Part shown: one piece after another, positions 26,234 to 34,593 of the stretch | How positions within the stretch are numbered: position 1 is the stretch's first letter | Layout: every line of letters begins with the position of its first letter | NCBI RefSeq assembly: GCF_000482325.1 | Contig: NZ_KI535295.1 | Coordinates: 793,060-857,059 of the forward strand | Length of the DNA stretch: 64,000 nt | From: Bacillus sp. UNC438CL73TsuS30 | GTDB taxonomy: Bacteria > Bacillota > Bacilli > Bacillales > Cytobacillaceae | Direction of reading: 5' to 3' | Program-made: the position numbers and the translations under genes | The notes under the pieces: model-generated | Seen by the model: the letters and a program-made list of their open reading frames with translations, nothing else | What the model was told of the DNA's origin: nothing | The model's database searches: none

Positions 26234-27604
26234 TTGAAATCTGCATCACTGCAAAAAAAGTTATTGCCACGCCATATTAGTTTAATGGCAATGGGAGGAG
26301 CAATCGGGACCGGGATTTTTAAAGGGAGCGCGGAAACGGTATCAATAGCAGGACCGGGAGTAATCTTTACCTATGTGTTCGCAGGTCTGTTGCTGCTTGT
26401 TGTGATGGGAGCTATAGCAGAAATGGCAATCGTCTATCCAAATACAAATATGAAAGGTTTTGTTCGGAAAGCCTTTGGTAAGCGGGCCTCTTTCGTAATT
26501 GGCTGGATGTATTGTTTTATGTGGCTGGCTGTGTGTGTCATTGAAATTGTCGTGGCCGGCAGTTTCTTACAATATTGGCTTCCCTCTGTTCCACTTTGGG
26601 AATTAAGTTTAGGCTGTGCTGCATTGGTTATTGGTATTAACATGATGAATGTGAAAAATTATGGGGAGTTTGAATTTTGGTTTGCCGGCATTAAAATTAC
26701 CATGATTATCGTATTTATCATTTTGGGAGCCTGTATTTTATTTGGACTCATTCCAAGTAATCAATCGAACTATCTGCAAAATTTTACGGAGCATGGCGGA
26801 TTTTTTCCAAAGGGATGGATGTCCATCTTTTCAGCGCTGTTAATTGTGATGTTTTCTTATGGCGGTTCAGAACTGATCGGGTTAACGGTTACTGAAGTAA
26901 AAGATGCGGATCGTATTTTACCCAAGGTGATTAAGAGTTTTATTTGGCGCATTATATTGTTTTATACACTTCCTATACTAGTTATTTGTGGTTTAATTCC
27001 TTGGGATAAAATAAGTGATCACTCAAGTCCATTTGTCCAGGTATTGTCGATGACTGGTCTTCAGGGTTCCGCGCATCTGATGAACTTTATTTTAATTACC
27101 GCAGTATTATCTGCAGCGAACTCAGGAATTTATGGATGTACGCGAATGCTGCATTCTTTAGCGGTAGAAGGGGAAGCACCGAAGGCCTTTTCTTATGTAA
27201 CAAAAAAAGGTGTGCCATTATACAGCTTAATGCTTAGTGCCGTGGTTTTAATCGGCGGTTCGATGATTGCTTATGTTGCGCAGGATAAAGTATTTATGTT
27301 ATTAATGGCGGTTCCGGGATTTGTCGTATCATTAGTGTGGATCAGTATTTGTTTGGCACAATTAAAACTTCGCAAAACCTATCCGAATAATCCGAGCTTT
27401 AAATTGTGGGGTTTCCCGTATATCACAGCGATTACCGTTGTAATTTTAAGCTTTATATCCGTGATATTTGTGTTTAACGTGCAAAACCGCGTCAGTATTA
27501 TTACTAGTCTCGTTGTTTTAGCAGTGTTAGTTGCGATCTCATTTTTAAAATTTAAAAACTTGGAAGACCAGGATACTAAGATTAAAGAAGAGAAAGTTGT
27601 ATAA
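26234..27604 (+). CDS. Amino acid permease, APC superfamily (AAT-like)
   Basis: The 456-aa protein has about 12 membrane segments and the N-terminal signature of amino acid/polyamine permeases: PRHISLMAMGGAIGTGIFKGS. It begins with TTG 26234 after AGGAGGAG. It follows the phenylalanine dehydrogenase and 2-oxoacid dehydrogenase genes by 92 bp on the same strand, which suggests uptake of the amino acid the operon degrades, possibly phenylalanine. Transport specificity cannot be read from the sequence. A terminator follows. Confidence 0.82.
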   Translation: MKSASLQKKLLPRHISLMAMGGAIGTGIFKGSAETVSIAGPGVIFTYVFAGLLLLVVMGAIAEMAIVYPNTNMKGFVRKAFGKRASFVIGWMYCFMWLAVCVIEIVVAGSFLQYWLPSVPLWELSLGCAALVIGINMMNVKNYGEFEFWFAGIKITMIIVFIILGACILFGLIPSNQSNYLQNFTEHGGFFPKGWMSIFSALLIVMFSYGGSELIGLTVTEVKDADRILPKVIKSFIWRIILFYTLPILVICGLIPWDKISDHSSPFVQVLSMTGLQGSAHLMNFILITAVLSAANSGIYGCTRMLHSLAVEGEAPKAFSYVTKKGVPLYSLMLSAVVLIGGSMIAYVAQDKVFMLLMAVPGFVVSLVWISICLAQLKLRKTYPNNPSFKLWGFPYITAITVVILSFISVIFVFNVQNRVSIITSLVVLAVLVAISFLKFKNLEDQDTKIKEEKVV

Positions 27605-27634
27605 GATAGAACAATAATTATTTTTATGTATTAC

Positions 27635-27670
27635 AGGGGCGATTTATTTCGTCCCTATTTATTTTTTTAA
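27635..27670 (+). terminator. Intrinsic terminator after permease gene
   Basis: AGGGGCGA pairs with TCGTCCCT (one wobble), followed by an ATTTATTTTTTT tract. It ends the phenylalanine dehydrogenase to permease unit. Confidence 0.75.
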
Positions 27671-27797
27671 ACAATTTAACTGCCAGAATCATTCCTTTAT
27701 GGATGAAATGAGCTTTATTATTCTAGGCATTCGCCGTTTCGTATCAAAATTGGTTACATATTAATAGGATATTCAACTATAAAGGAGCGATGCTTAA

Positions 27798-28085
27798 ATG
27801 TATCCTTATGGAAATTACTCGATTCCGCAGGTTCAGTACGACTATAATCCATATGTACAACAGTATCCTTATGACCCTGATCGACAAATGCCTCAATTAT
27901 CGCAGTTGTTGCAGTTGCCGCAATGGCAGCAGCTAGAGCGCAGATTGAATCAACTAGAAAGGCAAAATGACCGGCAGGATCGAGAAATTGATCAGCTTCA
28001 GCGCCGACTTCAACGGGTAAACCAACGGCTTCGGGTAGTAGAAAACAGGTTACATGTGCCATTTTCTTCACATGATGAATTTTAA
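27798..28085 (+). CDS. Tyr/Gln-rich coiled-coil protein, unknown
   Basis: I do not recognise this 95-aa protein. Residues 1-32 are rich in Tyr, Pro and Gln (MYPYGNYSIPQVQYDYNPY), and residues about 45-90 form a continuous Gln/Arg/Leu heptad pattern (LERRLNQLERQNDRQDREID), i.e. a coiled coil. AAAGGAG stands before its ATG, and a palindromic terminator-like element (28095-28120) follows. Tyr-rich N-termini with short helices occur among Bacillus spore coat proteins, so a spore surface role is possible, but this is a guess. It stands alone. Confidence 0.65.
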   Translation: MYPYGNYSIPQVQYDYNPYVQQYPYDPDRQMPQLSQLLQLPQWQQLERRLNQLERQNDRQDREIDQLQRRLQRVNQRLRVVENRLHVPFSSHDEF

Positions 28086-28094
28086 GGAAAAGCA

Positions 28095-28122
28095 AAGGAA
28101 CCGGGAATTCCCTGTTCCTTCT
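28095..28122 (+). terminator. Hairpin after the coiled-coil gene
   Basis: AAGGAAC and GTTCCTT enclose the self-complementary GGGAATTCCC, giving a long stem followed by CTTTGG. It is probably a terminator, with a weak T-tract. Confidence 0.5.
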
Positions 28123-28146
28123 TTGGAATTGGTTGAGGAACTTTTT

Positions 28147-28500
28147 TCTGAAGGCCAAAACTAGCGAGGAACACTGAAAAAAAGACCTTCATAGAGTGGA
28201 TGAAGACCAAAATCAGAGAGGCCCTACAAAGAAAAGGCCTTCATAAGGTAGATGAAGACCAAAACTAGCGAGGACCCGCGAAAAAATGTCCTTCATAAAG
28301 TGGATGAAGACCAAAACTAGCGAGGACCCGCGAAAAAATGTCCTTCATAAAGTGGATGAAGACCAAAACTAGCGAGGACTCGCGAAAAAATGTCCTTCAT
28401 AGAGTGGATGAAGGCCAAACCTAACGAGGACCCGCGAAAAAAAGATCATCATAAGGCCGATGAAGGCAAAATCTAGTAAGCCCCCCAAGAAACGGACACA
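28147..28500. repeat. Tandem repeat, seven units of 52 bp
   Basis: Units start at 28147, 28199, 28251, 28303, 28355, 28407 and 28459, an exact 52-bp period. The central units (28251-28406) are nearly identical; the outer ones have drifted. Each contains CCAAAACTAGCGAGGACCCG and an inverted pair CTTCAT...ATGAAG that can form a small hairpin at each unit junction. The period is not a multiple of three and no ORF spans it. It lies between the coiled-coil gene and paaI. Function unknown. Confidence 0.9.
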
Positions 28501-28519
28501 AACAAATCACAATAATGCC

Positions 28520-28969
28520 CTAATCCTCATTTCCAACAAAAGCCTGGCTTTTACGATATACCATTGCTTCCATTGTTGCAATTAGCTCCTTGCCACTAGA
28601 AACACGAATAGCATACCAGCCGAGTTTATGATTTTTCTTAATTTCCTCAGCAGTTGCTGTGAGTGTTTCTCCTAATTTCCCTGCAGACATGAAATTTACA
28701 TTGGTTGTCACACCAACAGCTGTTTTTCCATATGAGTTACTAGCTGCTGCAAATACATAATCGGCAAGAGAAAAAATAACTCCTCCATGAACAGTTCCAT
28801 GGGCATTTAACATGTTTTCATCCGGAGTTAATTCAGCGGCTGCTGTACCGAGTCCAAGTTTTGTCAGTTTCATGCCAAGGAATTGGCCGTAAGGTTCATT
28901 TTTCATTAGGTCTACAATCTGTTCATAATGTTTTTCGTGAATCGCTTTTTCTTCGAGATAAGTAGTCAT
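28520..28969 (-). CDS. paaI: PaaI-type hotdog thioesterase
   Basis: The 149-aa hotdog-fold protein has the family motif NAHGTVHGGVIFSLADYVFAAA (about residues 55-76), with the catalytic aspartate in the helix. PaaI removes CoA from stalled ring-hydroxylated phenylacetyl-CoA intermediates, rescuing trapped CoA. It is divergent from paaK and shares a control region with it, unlike enteric clusters in which paaI is inside the operon. GGGAGG precedes the ATG. Another hotdog protein is encoded at 41916-42338. Confidence 0.85.
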   Translation of the reverse strand: MTTYLEEKAIHEKHYEQIVDLMKNEPYGQFLGMKLTKLGLGTAAAELTPDENMLNAHGTVHGGVIFSLADYVFAAASNSYGKTAVGVTTNVNFMSAGKLGETLTATAEEIKKNHKLGWYAIRVSSGKELIATMEAMVYRKSQAFVGNED

Positions 28970-29000
28970 AGAATCCTCCCTATATTTAATTATTAAATAA

Positions 29001-29017
29001 AACGTTTTTAAAACGCT
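29001..29017. promoter_or_regulatory. Inverted repeat AACGTT-N4-AAACGCT near paaI
   Basis: AACGTTTTTAAAACGCT has the same 17-bp length and arms as the element before paaA (30782-30798). It lies 32 bp upstream of paaI. It is a candidate operator for the cluster's regulator. Confidence 0.4.
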
Positions 29018-29190
29018 TATTGTTATAACTGAAATATACCATTTTGATAGAGTAGTATCAATTTAAAAATGAACAAACAGGGTATAATATTCAGTGAAAA
29101 GGGTGGTTTTTTTTACTAAAATTGCTGTTTTTAACCGACTTAAAGGGTGAAATATATATTTTCACATAAAATTAAAATTTTCAGTTATTA

Positions 29191-29222
29191 ATATTGACAC
29201 GGTGTTAATATGGTATTAATCT
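29191..29222 (+). promoter_or_regulatory. paaK promoter with overlapping palindrome
   Basis: TTGACA (29194-29199), a 17-bp spacer and TAATCT (29217-29222) fit a sigma-A promoter. ATATTGACAC and GTGTTAATAT around a single G (29191-29211) form a 21-bp palindrome with one mismatched pair over the -35 box, a place where a repressor such as PaaX would block polymerase. Confidence 0.5.
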
Positions 29223-29307
29223 ATAACTATGTTACATTAATTTTGATAAGCGTATAAATTATGTTATCTAAAAATTTGATGAAGATGAAAGTAAGGGGGA
29301 TTATAGT

Positions 29308-30636
29308 ATGTACAATCCGGAAGTTGAAACAATGAGTCGTTCGGAAATGAAAGCGTTACAATTCCTTCGACTTAAACAAACCATAAAAAGGGTTTACGAA
29401 AATGTACCTTTTTATAAAGAAAAATTTGATGAATTAGGAATCACACCAGATGATATCCAATCATTAGAGGATGTAAGATTGCTTCCTTTTACGAAGAAAA
29501 AAGATTTACGTGATCAATATCCATTTGGATTGTTTGCTGTTCCGATGGAAGAAGTAAATCGAATCCATGGTTCATCAGGAACAAGCGGTAAACCGACAGT
29601 CGTAGGGTATACCAAAAATGATATTAGTAATTGGGCTTCGATCGTAGCACGCGCCATCGTAACAGCTGGGGGAAGAAAGTCAGATATTTTTCACAACGCT
29701 TACGGGTATGGACTATTTACAGGAGGGCTTGGCCTTCACCATGGCGCCGAAGAGCTGGGAGTGGCAGTAGTTCCTATTTCTGGTGGGAACACTGAAAGAC
29801 AGATAACTGTTATTGAAGATTTTAAACCAAGAGGAATATGTGGAACTCCTTCTTATATTTTAAATATTGTAGAACAAATGGAACATATGGGATTAGATCC
29901 GCGTGCCACTAGCTTGGAATATGGCATTTTTGGTGCTGAACCATGGACTGAAGAAATGCGCACTACACTTGAGAAAAAGTTGGATATTAAAGCAATTGAT
30001 ATTTACGGTTTAAGTGAAGTAATGGGGCCGGGTGTAGCAATTGAGTGTTTTGAAGCGCAAAATGGTCTACATATTGCGGATGATCATTTCTTAGTGGAAG
30101 TTTTAAATCCTGAAACATTAGAACCAGTCGAAGATGGTCAAGACGGAGAGCTTGTGTTTACCAGTTTGACTAAGGAAGCGCTGCCAATTATCCGTTACAG
30201 AACAGGAGACATTGCTTCAATTACCCGTGAAAAATGTAAATGTGGAAGAACGCATACGCGTATGTCCAGGTTAAAAGGACGGACGGATGACATGCTGATT
30301 ATTCGCGGTGTTAATGTATTCCCTTCCGAGATTGAACGTGTACTTTTACAAATTGAAGGACTTTTCCCAAATTACCAAATTCACTTGATTAAAAAGGGAA
30401 GTTTGGACAGTGTGGAACTCCATGTGGAAATTGAAAAGCATCTTTATCAAGAAGTTGGTGAAGACTTAGGACATGCAGCCATTCAAGCAATAAAACGTAC
30501 AATCCAGCATCAAATGAAATCAACTTGTTTAGTCACAATGGATACGATTATTAATAAACCTGGAAGCCTGCCTCGATCCGATGGGAAAGCGAAGAGGATT
30601 GTAGATAAACGGAATGGAACTCCCGTAACCAATTAA
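29308..30636 (+). CDS. paaK: Phenylacetate-CoA ligase
   Basis: The 442-aa adenylate-forming ligase has the P-loop HGSSGTSGKPTVVGYT near residue 90, YGLSEVMGPG near 233, and the C-terminal RGVNVFPSEIE region. It has the usual PaaK size, shorter than other acyl-CoA ligases. It makes phenylacetyl-CoA from phenylacetate, ATP and CoA, opening the aerobic hybrid pathway. It starts with ATG after AAGGGGGAT. A 10-bp stem hairpin (30670-30709) lies between it and paaA, and paaA seems to have its own operator. Confidence 0.92.
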   Translation: MYNPEVETMSRSEMKALQFLRLKQTIKRVYENVPFYKEKFDELGITPDDIQSLEDVRLLPFTKKKDLRDQYPFGLFAVPMEEVNRIHGSSGTSGKPTVVGYTKNDISNWASIVARAIVTAGGRKSDIFHNAYGYGLFTGGLGLHHGAEELGVAVVPISGGNTERQITVIEDFKPRGICGTPSYILNIVEQMEHMGLDPRATSLEYGIFGAEPWTEEMRTTLEKKLDIKAIDIYGLSEVMGPGVAIECFEAQNGLHIADDHFLVEVLNPETLEPVEDGQDGELVFTSLTKEALPIIRYRTGDIASITREKCKCGRTHTRMSRLKGRTDDMLIIRGVNVFPSEIERVLLQIEGLFPNYQIHLIKKGSLDSVELHVEIEKHLYQEVGEDLGHAAIQAIKRTIQHQMKSTCLVTMDTIINKPGSLPRSDGKAKRIVDKRNGTPVTN

Positions 30637-30669
30637 GTTGATATATAGTTATTTTGTAATCGCTTAATC

Positions 30670-30709
30670 TATGCTTGCATCTTCTTTAAATACAGGGAGT
30701 GCAAGCGTA
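30670..30709 (+). terminator. Hairpin between paaK and paaA
   Basis: TATGCTTGCA pairs with TGCAAGCGTA (one wobble) around a 20-base loop. There is no T-tract, so at most partial termination is inferred. Confidence 0.4.
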
Positions 30710-30779
30710 GGTTAATTCGAAAGTTAATCACTATTAAAATAGTAGAATTTTCTTGATTTTTATATAACAATAAAATATA

Positions 30780-30800
30780 ATAACGTTAAATAAACGTTAT
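30780..30800. promoter_or_regulatory. Perfect palindrome before paaA
   Basis: ATAACGTT and AACGTTAT flank AAATA, a perfect 8-bp-arm inverted repeat that overlaps a TATAAT (30799-30804) about 20 bp before the paaA GTG. The core AACGTT-N4-AAACGTT also occurs near paaI. It is a likely operator. Confidence 0.55.
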
Positions 30801-30821
30801 ATAATGAGAGGTGGTATAAGC

Positions 30822-31778
30822 GTGAGCATCCTTGAAAAAGATTTAAATGAACAAGCACAATTAGAAAAATTTATTGCTCGAATTGAAGCGGGCGACAAAA
30901 TTGAAGCAGATGACTGGATGCCGGAAGAATACCGGATTGCATTAATAAAATTAATTTCACAGCACGGAATCAGTGAAATTATGGGCGCACTGCCTGAAAA
31001 GGAATGGGTGCCAAAAGCGCCATCGCTTAGAAGGAAATTGGGAATTATGGCCAAAGTTCAAGATGAAATGGGTCATGGTCAACTGCTCCTTCGTGTGGCA
31101 GAAGACTTATTAAAGCCTTATGGAAAAGATCGCGGCGATTTAATGCAGGATCTATTTAATGGAGATTTAAAATTTCATAATGTCTTCCATATGGCAACAA
31201 ACACTTGGGCTGACGCTGGAATGATTGGCTGGCTTGTTGATGGTGCAGCGATTATCACGCAAACAAACATGCTTGGTGCTTCTTACGGTCCATATGCAAG
31301 AGCATTGCACCGCATTTGCGCAGAGGAAGTATTCCATGCACAGCATGGGGAAGCGATTATCATGGCGCTTGCAGAAGGAACAGACGAACAAAAACAAATG
31401 ATCCAGGAGTCATTAAATGACTGGTGGGAAGCGCTTCTGATGTTCTTTGGACCGGCAAGTAGTACGACAACTGGTACAAGTAAACAGGATGTAACTATTA
31501 AATATAGAATCCGCACAAGTACAAACGAAGAATTACGCCAAAGTTTCTTTACAAAATACATTCCGCGAATTTTATCATTAGGTTTAACGATTCCAGATCC
31601 AACTCTTCATTTTGACGAAGAGCAGCAGCTTTGGGTTTACCAACAGCCTGATTGGAATAAATTCAAACAAATTATTAAAAACAATGGCCCGCGCTCACAA
31701 GCACGCTTGAACTTGCGGAGAGTTTCTTATGAAAACAACGCATGGGTACGCGATGCCTTAGCTGCAGCGATTAATTAA
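30822..31778 (+). CDS. paaA: Phenylacetyl-CoA 1,2-epoxidase subunit PaaA
   Basis: The protein has 318 aa from GTG 30822, which follows GAGAGGTGG; the frame also has ATG 30804, but that overlaps the palindrome and lacks a site. It is the catalytic diiron subunit: QDEMGHGQ supplies an ExxH pair and AEEVFHAQHGE the second. PaaA epoxidises the ring of phenylacetyl-CoA, using O2 and electrons normally delivered by PaaE. It heads the paaABCD run, 18 bp before paaB. Confidence 0.92.
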   Translation: MSILEKDLNEQAQLEKFIARIEAGDKIEADDWMPEEYRIALIKLISQHGISEIMGALPEKEWVPKAPSLRRKLGIMAKVQDEMGHGQLLLRVAEDLLKPYGKDRGDLMQDLFNGDLKFHNVFHMATNTWADAGMIGWLVDGAAIITQTNMLGASYGPYARALHRICAEEVFHAQHGEAIIMALAEGTDEQKQMIQESLNDWWEALLMFFGPASSTTTGTSKQDVTIKYRIRTSTNEELRQSFFTKYIPRILSLGLTIPDPTLHFDEEQQLWVYQQPDWNKFKQIIKNNGPRSQARLNLRRVSYENNAWVRDALAAAIN

Positions 31779-31796
31779 CGAAAGGGGAAGAAAAAA

Positions 31797-32147
31797 ATGG
31801 ATCAAAAGAAAACATTTTATCAGGAATTCGAAGTCTTCAGTAAGCGGACACCTTCTTCACCCTTTCAGCACCAATTTAGCTTGTTAGCTCCAAATGCTGA
31901 AATGGCGATGGTAATGGCTCAAGAAAACTTTATGCGACGCGACCCGGTTGCAGATATTTGGGTCGTAAACCGTGAAGATATCCGTGGTATGTCAAAGGAA
32001 GAAAAGCTTACTTTACAACGATTAGATAATAAAGATTACCGTACAACGAAGGGCTACGGTTACTTAAAGAAAAAATGGCGTCATTATGAACAACAAATGT
32101 TTGATGAAAAAGAAATTCTTTCATGGGCAGGAGGGGACAAGAAATGA
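31797..32147 (+). CDS. paaB: Phenylacetyl-CoA epoxidase subunit PaaB
   Basis: The 116-aa small subunit of the epoxidase has the family stretch FEVFSKRTPSSPFQHQFSLL near the N-terminus and VVNREDI further on. PaaB is thought to help bridge or assemble the A/C heterodimers. Its stop overlaps the paaC start by four bases (ATGA). AAAGGGGAAG precedes the ATG. Confidence 0.9.
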   Translation: MDQKKTFYQEFEVFSKRTPSSPFQHQFSLLAPNAEMAMVMAQENFMRRDPVADIWVVNREDIRGMSKEEKLTLQRLDNKDYRTTKGYGYLKKKWRHYEQQMFDEKEILSWAGGDKK

Positions 32148-32956
32148 CAGAACAAAATGTAACCATCACTCCTGAACTAAAGGAATCAGTGGTAGATTTA
32201 TTATTTCAACTTGCAGACGATGACTTCTTATATTCGTATCGAGGATCAGAATGGCTTGGGCTAGCACCCCATATTGAAGAGGATGTTGCTTCTTCCTCTA
32301 TCAGTCAGGACAGTATGGGGCATGCTGCGATGTTCTATCAATTATTAGAAGAAATCGGTATTGGAAACGCAGATGCACTCGCCCACCTAAGACCTGCTAA
32401 TGAAAGAAAAAATAGTATTTTAGTAGAGAGGCCGAATGGAGAGGGCTATTACATGGAAGTTCCGAAATACGATTGGGCTTACGCAGTCGTTCGGAATTAT
32501 TTCTACACTGCTGTAAAGAAAGTGAAAATTGATTCATTGAAAAATAGTTCTTATGACCCACTGGCTAAAGTTGCCATTAAAGTAAATATGGAATTGTACT
32601 ATCATTTGCTTCACTGGAAAACATGGTTCGTCCAACTTCTAAGTTCAACAGACGAAGCGAAACAAAGAATGAATATCGCAATTGAACAAGTCATGAGTGA
32701 TTTTGGGGATGTCTTTTCACTTGGCAAGGATGGAGAAAAAATTGTTGAACTAGGTTTAATTGAAAAAAGCGATGTACTTATTCACCGCTGGAAACAACAA
32801 CTGGAGCAAGTGCTTCAAACTGTTGGGGTAAGTCTTCCTGAAATTCCGGCAAACCCAGAAAGAAATGGCCGTAATTTAGAACATACAGAAGATTTAGTTT
32901 CAGCGATTGAGACACTTTCAGAGGTTTATCGTTTAGATACAGCTGCATCATGGTAA
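32144..32956 (+). CDS. paaC: Phenylacetyl-CoA epoxidase structural subunit PaaC
   Basis: The protein has 270 aa from ATG 32144, behind AGGAGGGG and overlapping paaB; a frame extension to 32123 is not needed. It has the PaaC opening LLFQLADDDFLYSYRGSEWLG and a ferritin-like helical build without the complete diiron ligand set seen in PaaA. It is the non-catalytic partner of PaaA in the epoxidase. Confidence 0.9.
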   Translation: MTEQNVTITPELKESVVDLLFQLADDDFLYSYRGSEWLGLAPHIEEDVASSSISQDSMGHAAMFYQLLEEIGIGNADALAHLRPANERKNSILVERPNGEGYYMEVPKYDWAYAVVRNYFYTAVKKVKIDSLKNSSYDPLAKVAIKVNMELYYHLLHWKTWFVQLLSSTDEAKQRMNIAIEQVMSDFGDVFSLGKDGEKIVELGLIEKSDVLIHRWKQQLEQVLQTVGVSLPEIPANPERNGRNLEHTEDLVSAIETLSEVYRLDTAASW

Positions 32957-32982
32957 TGTAAACATAGAAAAGAGGTGTAATC

Positions 32983-33483
32983 ATGCAAATGTCTATAAAA
33001 TCACTGGAAAAGCAGGTATTAGATGTATTAAATGATGTTAAAGATCCTGAAATCGATACAGTGAGTATTATTGACCTGGGTATGGTAGAGGAAGTAATGG
33101 CAGAAAACGGAGTGGTTGAGATAAAAATCCTGCCTACCTTTTTAGGATGTCCGGCCCTTAGCATTATCCAAAAGAATATCGAAAATGCCGTGAAGGCCGT
33201 TGAGGATGTAGAGAAGGTTAAGGTGGAATTTATCAATCATCCGCCATGGACGTCAGATCGAATATCTGAAAAAGGCAGAAATGGGCTTAAAGCATTCGGA
33301 ATTGCACCTCCACCTCGTTTAATGGACAGTGATGGATCGTGGCATGTTGATTGCCCGTTCTGCGGTTCTACCTATGTGACCATGGATAACATCTTTGGGC
33401 CGACAGCTTGCAGAAGTATTTTATACTGTAAAAATTGTAAAAACCCATTTGAAGCAATGAAACCGATATCAACTTTGATGTAG
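32983..33483 (+). CDS. paaD: PaaD, iron-sulfur/metal assembly factor of the epoxidase
   Basis: The 166-aa protein has a DUF59 (MIP18-like) domain at residues about 8-95 (NDVKDPEIDTVSIIDLGMV) and a C-terminal four-cysteine zinc-ribbon-like part (CPFCGS ... CKNCK, about residues 124-158). PaaD is needed for maturation of the Paa oxygenase, probably the Fe-S reductase PaaE. No paaE is found here, which makes its client uncertain. AGAGGTG precedes the ATG. Confidence 0.88.
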   Translation: MQMSIKSLEKQVLDVLNDVKDPEIDTVSIIDLGMVEEVMAENGVVEIKILPTFLGCPALSIIQKNIENAVKAVEDVEKVKVEFINHPPWTSDRISEKGRNGLKAFGIAPPPRLMDSDGSWHVDCPFCGSTYVTMDNIFGPTACRSILYCKNCKNPFEAMKPISTLM

Positions 33484-33510
33484 ATAAAGAGAATGTGAGG
33501 AGAATCGATT

Positions 33511-33813
33511 ATGGCAAAATTAATTGCTTTATATAAACAACCGGAAGACAAGGCTGCATTTGATGAGCACTATTATAATGTACATGTACCGATTACAGAA
33601 AAAATTCCAGGTCTTCGTGAAATGAAAGTAACAAAGTTTACAGGATCACCAATGGGAGGAGAGCCTCCATATTATCTAATGTGTGAAATGCGCTATGACA
33701 GCCATGAAGACTTACAAAACGGCTTACGTTCTGATGAAGGTAAAGCTTCTGGTAAAGACTTAATGAAATTTGCCGGTAAGTTAGTAACTTTGGTAATTGG
33801 GGAAGACGATTAA
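33511..33813 (+). CDS. EthD-domain small protein
   Basis: The 100-aa dimeric ferredoxin-like fold protein begins MAKLIALYKQPEDKAAFDEHYY, with HVPITEKIPGLREMKV following, which are marks of the EthD family. EthD-like proteins occur in several degradation operons. Their exact reaction is mostly unknown. It sits between paaD and paaF with one-base coupling to the latter (TAATG), so it belongs to the paa transcript. It occupies the place where many clusters carry paaE but has no flavin or Fe-S motif, so it cannot be the reductase. Confidence 0.82.
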   Translation: MAKLIALYKQPEDKAAFDEHYYNVHVPITEKIPGLREMKVTKFTGSPMGGEPPYYLMCEMRYDSHEDLQNGLRSDEGKASGKDLMKFAGKLVTLVIGEDD

Positions 33814-34589
33814 TGAAAGCGTATGAATTTATTGAAGCTACACAAAAGGATGGTGTAGCACTAATTGAGCTCAACAGACCGGCTCAATATAATGCATTGA
33901 ATCGAACGATGGTCCACGAAATTGTTGATGCGATGGAAACTTTCGACGGGGATGAGGAAGTTCGGGTTATCGTAATCACGGGGAAAGGACGGGCATTTTC
34001 AGCAGGTGCAGATATTGATGAAATGGCAGGGGATGATCCAGTTCGACTGGAGCTGTTAAATCAATTTGCAGATTGGGACCGTCTATCCTTAATCAAAAAG
34101 CCTATCATTGGTGCGGTAAAAGGCTTTGTTTTTGGCGGGGGATTTGAGTTGGCACTGAGCTGTGATTTATTAATTGCAGCCAGCGGTACGGAATTTTCAT
34201 TCCCGGAAGTGAACCTTGGGGTCATGCCGGGAGCTGGTGGCACCCAGCGTTTAACAAAAATTGTCGGCAGAACGAAAGCGTTGGAATGGTTATGGAATGG
34301 CACTCGAATTACAACAGAAAGTGCCCTTCAACATGGACTAATTAATCAAGTTGTCTATCCGGAATTATTAATGGAAGAAACGATGAAAACTGCGAGACAA
34401 ATCGCAAACCAAGCACCGCTTTCCATTCGTTTCATTAAAGATGCGGTCAATAAAGCGGTTGATTATTCTCTTTATGAAGGAATGCAATATGAAAGGAAAA
34501 ATTTCTATTTATTATTTGCTTCCGAAGATCAAAAAGAAGGCATGAACGCTTTTATTGAAAAGCGGAAGCCGGAATTTAAAGGGAGATAA
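33813..34589 (+). CDS. paaF: Enoyl-CoA hydratase PaaF-like
   Basis: The 258-aa crotonase-family enzyme has AFSAGADIDEMAGDD, VFGGGFELALSCD and the glutamate motif MPGAGGTQRLTKIVG expected of a true hydratase. In the paa pathway PaaF hydrates 2,3-dehydroadipyl-CoA. It shares one base with the EthD gene stop. The assignment of F versus G between the two adjacent paralogues rests on the PDSGNS motif in the next protein. Confidence 0.8.
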   Translation: MKAYEFIEATQKDGVALIELNRPAQYNALNRTMVHEIVDAMETFDGDEEVRVIVITGKGRAFSAGADIDEMAGDDPVRLELLNQFADWDRLSLIKKPIIGAVKGFVFGGGFELALSCDLLIAASGTEFSFPEVNLGVMPGAGGTQRLTKIVGRTKALEWLWNGTRITTESALQHGLINQVVYPELLMEETMKTARQIANQAPLSIRFIKDAVNKAVDYSLYEGMQYERKNFYLLFASEDQKEGMNAFIEKRKPEFKGR

Positions 34590-34593
34590 CCAT

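Larger units (their letters stand above)
28970..29307. promoter_or_regulatory. Divergent paaI/paaK control region
   Basis: This 338-bp, very AT-rich gap holds three notable elements. They are AACGTTTTTAAAACGCT at 29001-29017 near paaI, a palindrome over the paaK -35 at 29191-29211, and CGTATAAATTATGT at 29251-29264, which recurs before paaX. The details are in the separate entries. Confidence 0.6.

Noticed and set aside
28147..28500. CRISPR array
   Set aside because: The whole 52-bp unit is repeated with no unique spacers, and no cas gene is present.
32778..33236. 152-codon minus-strand frame across paaC and paaD
   Set aside because: Antisense to two well-supported genes and spans their junction.
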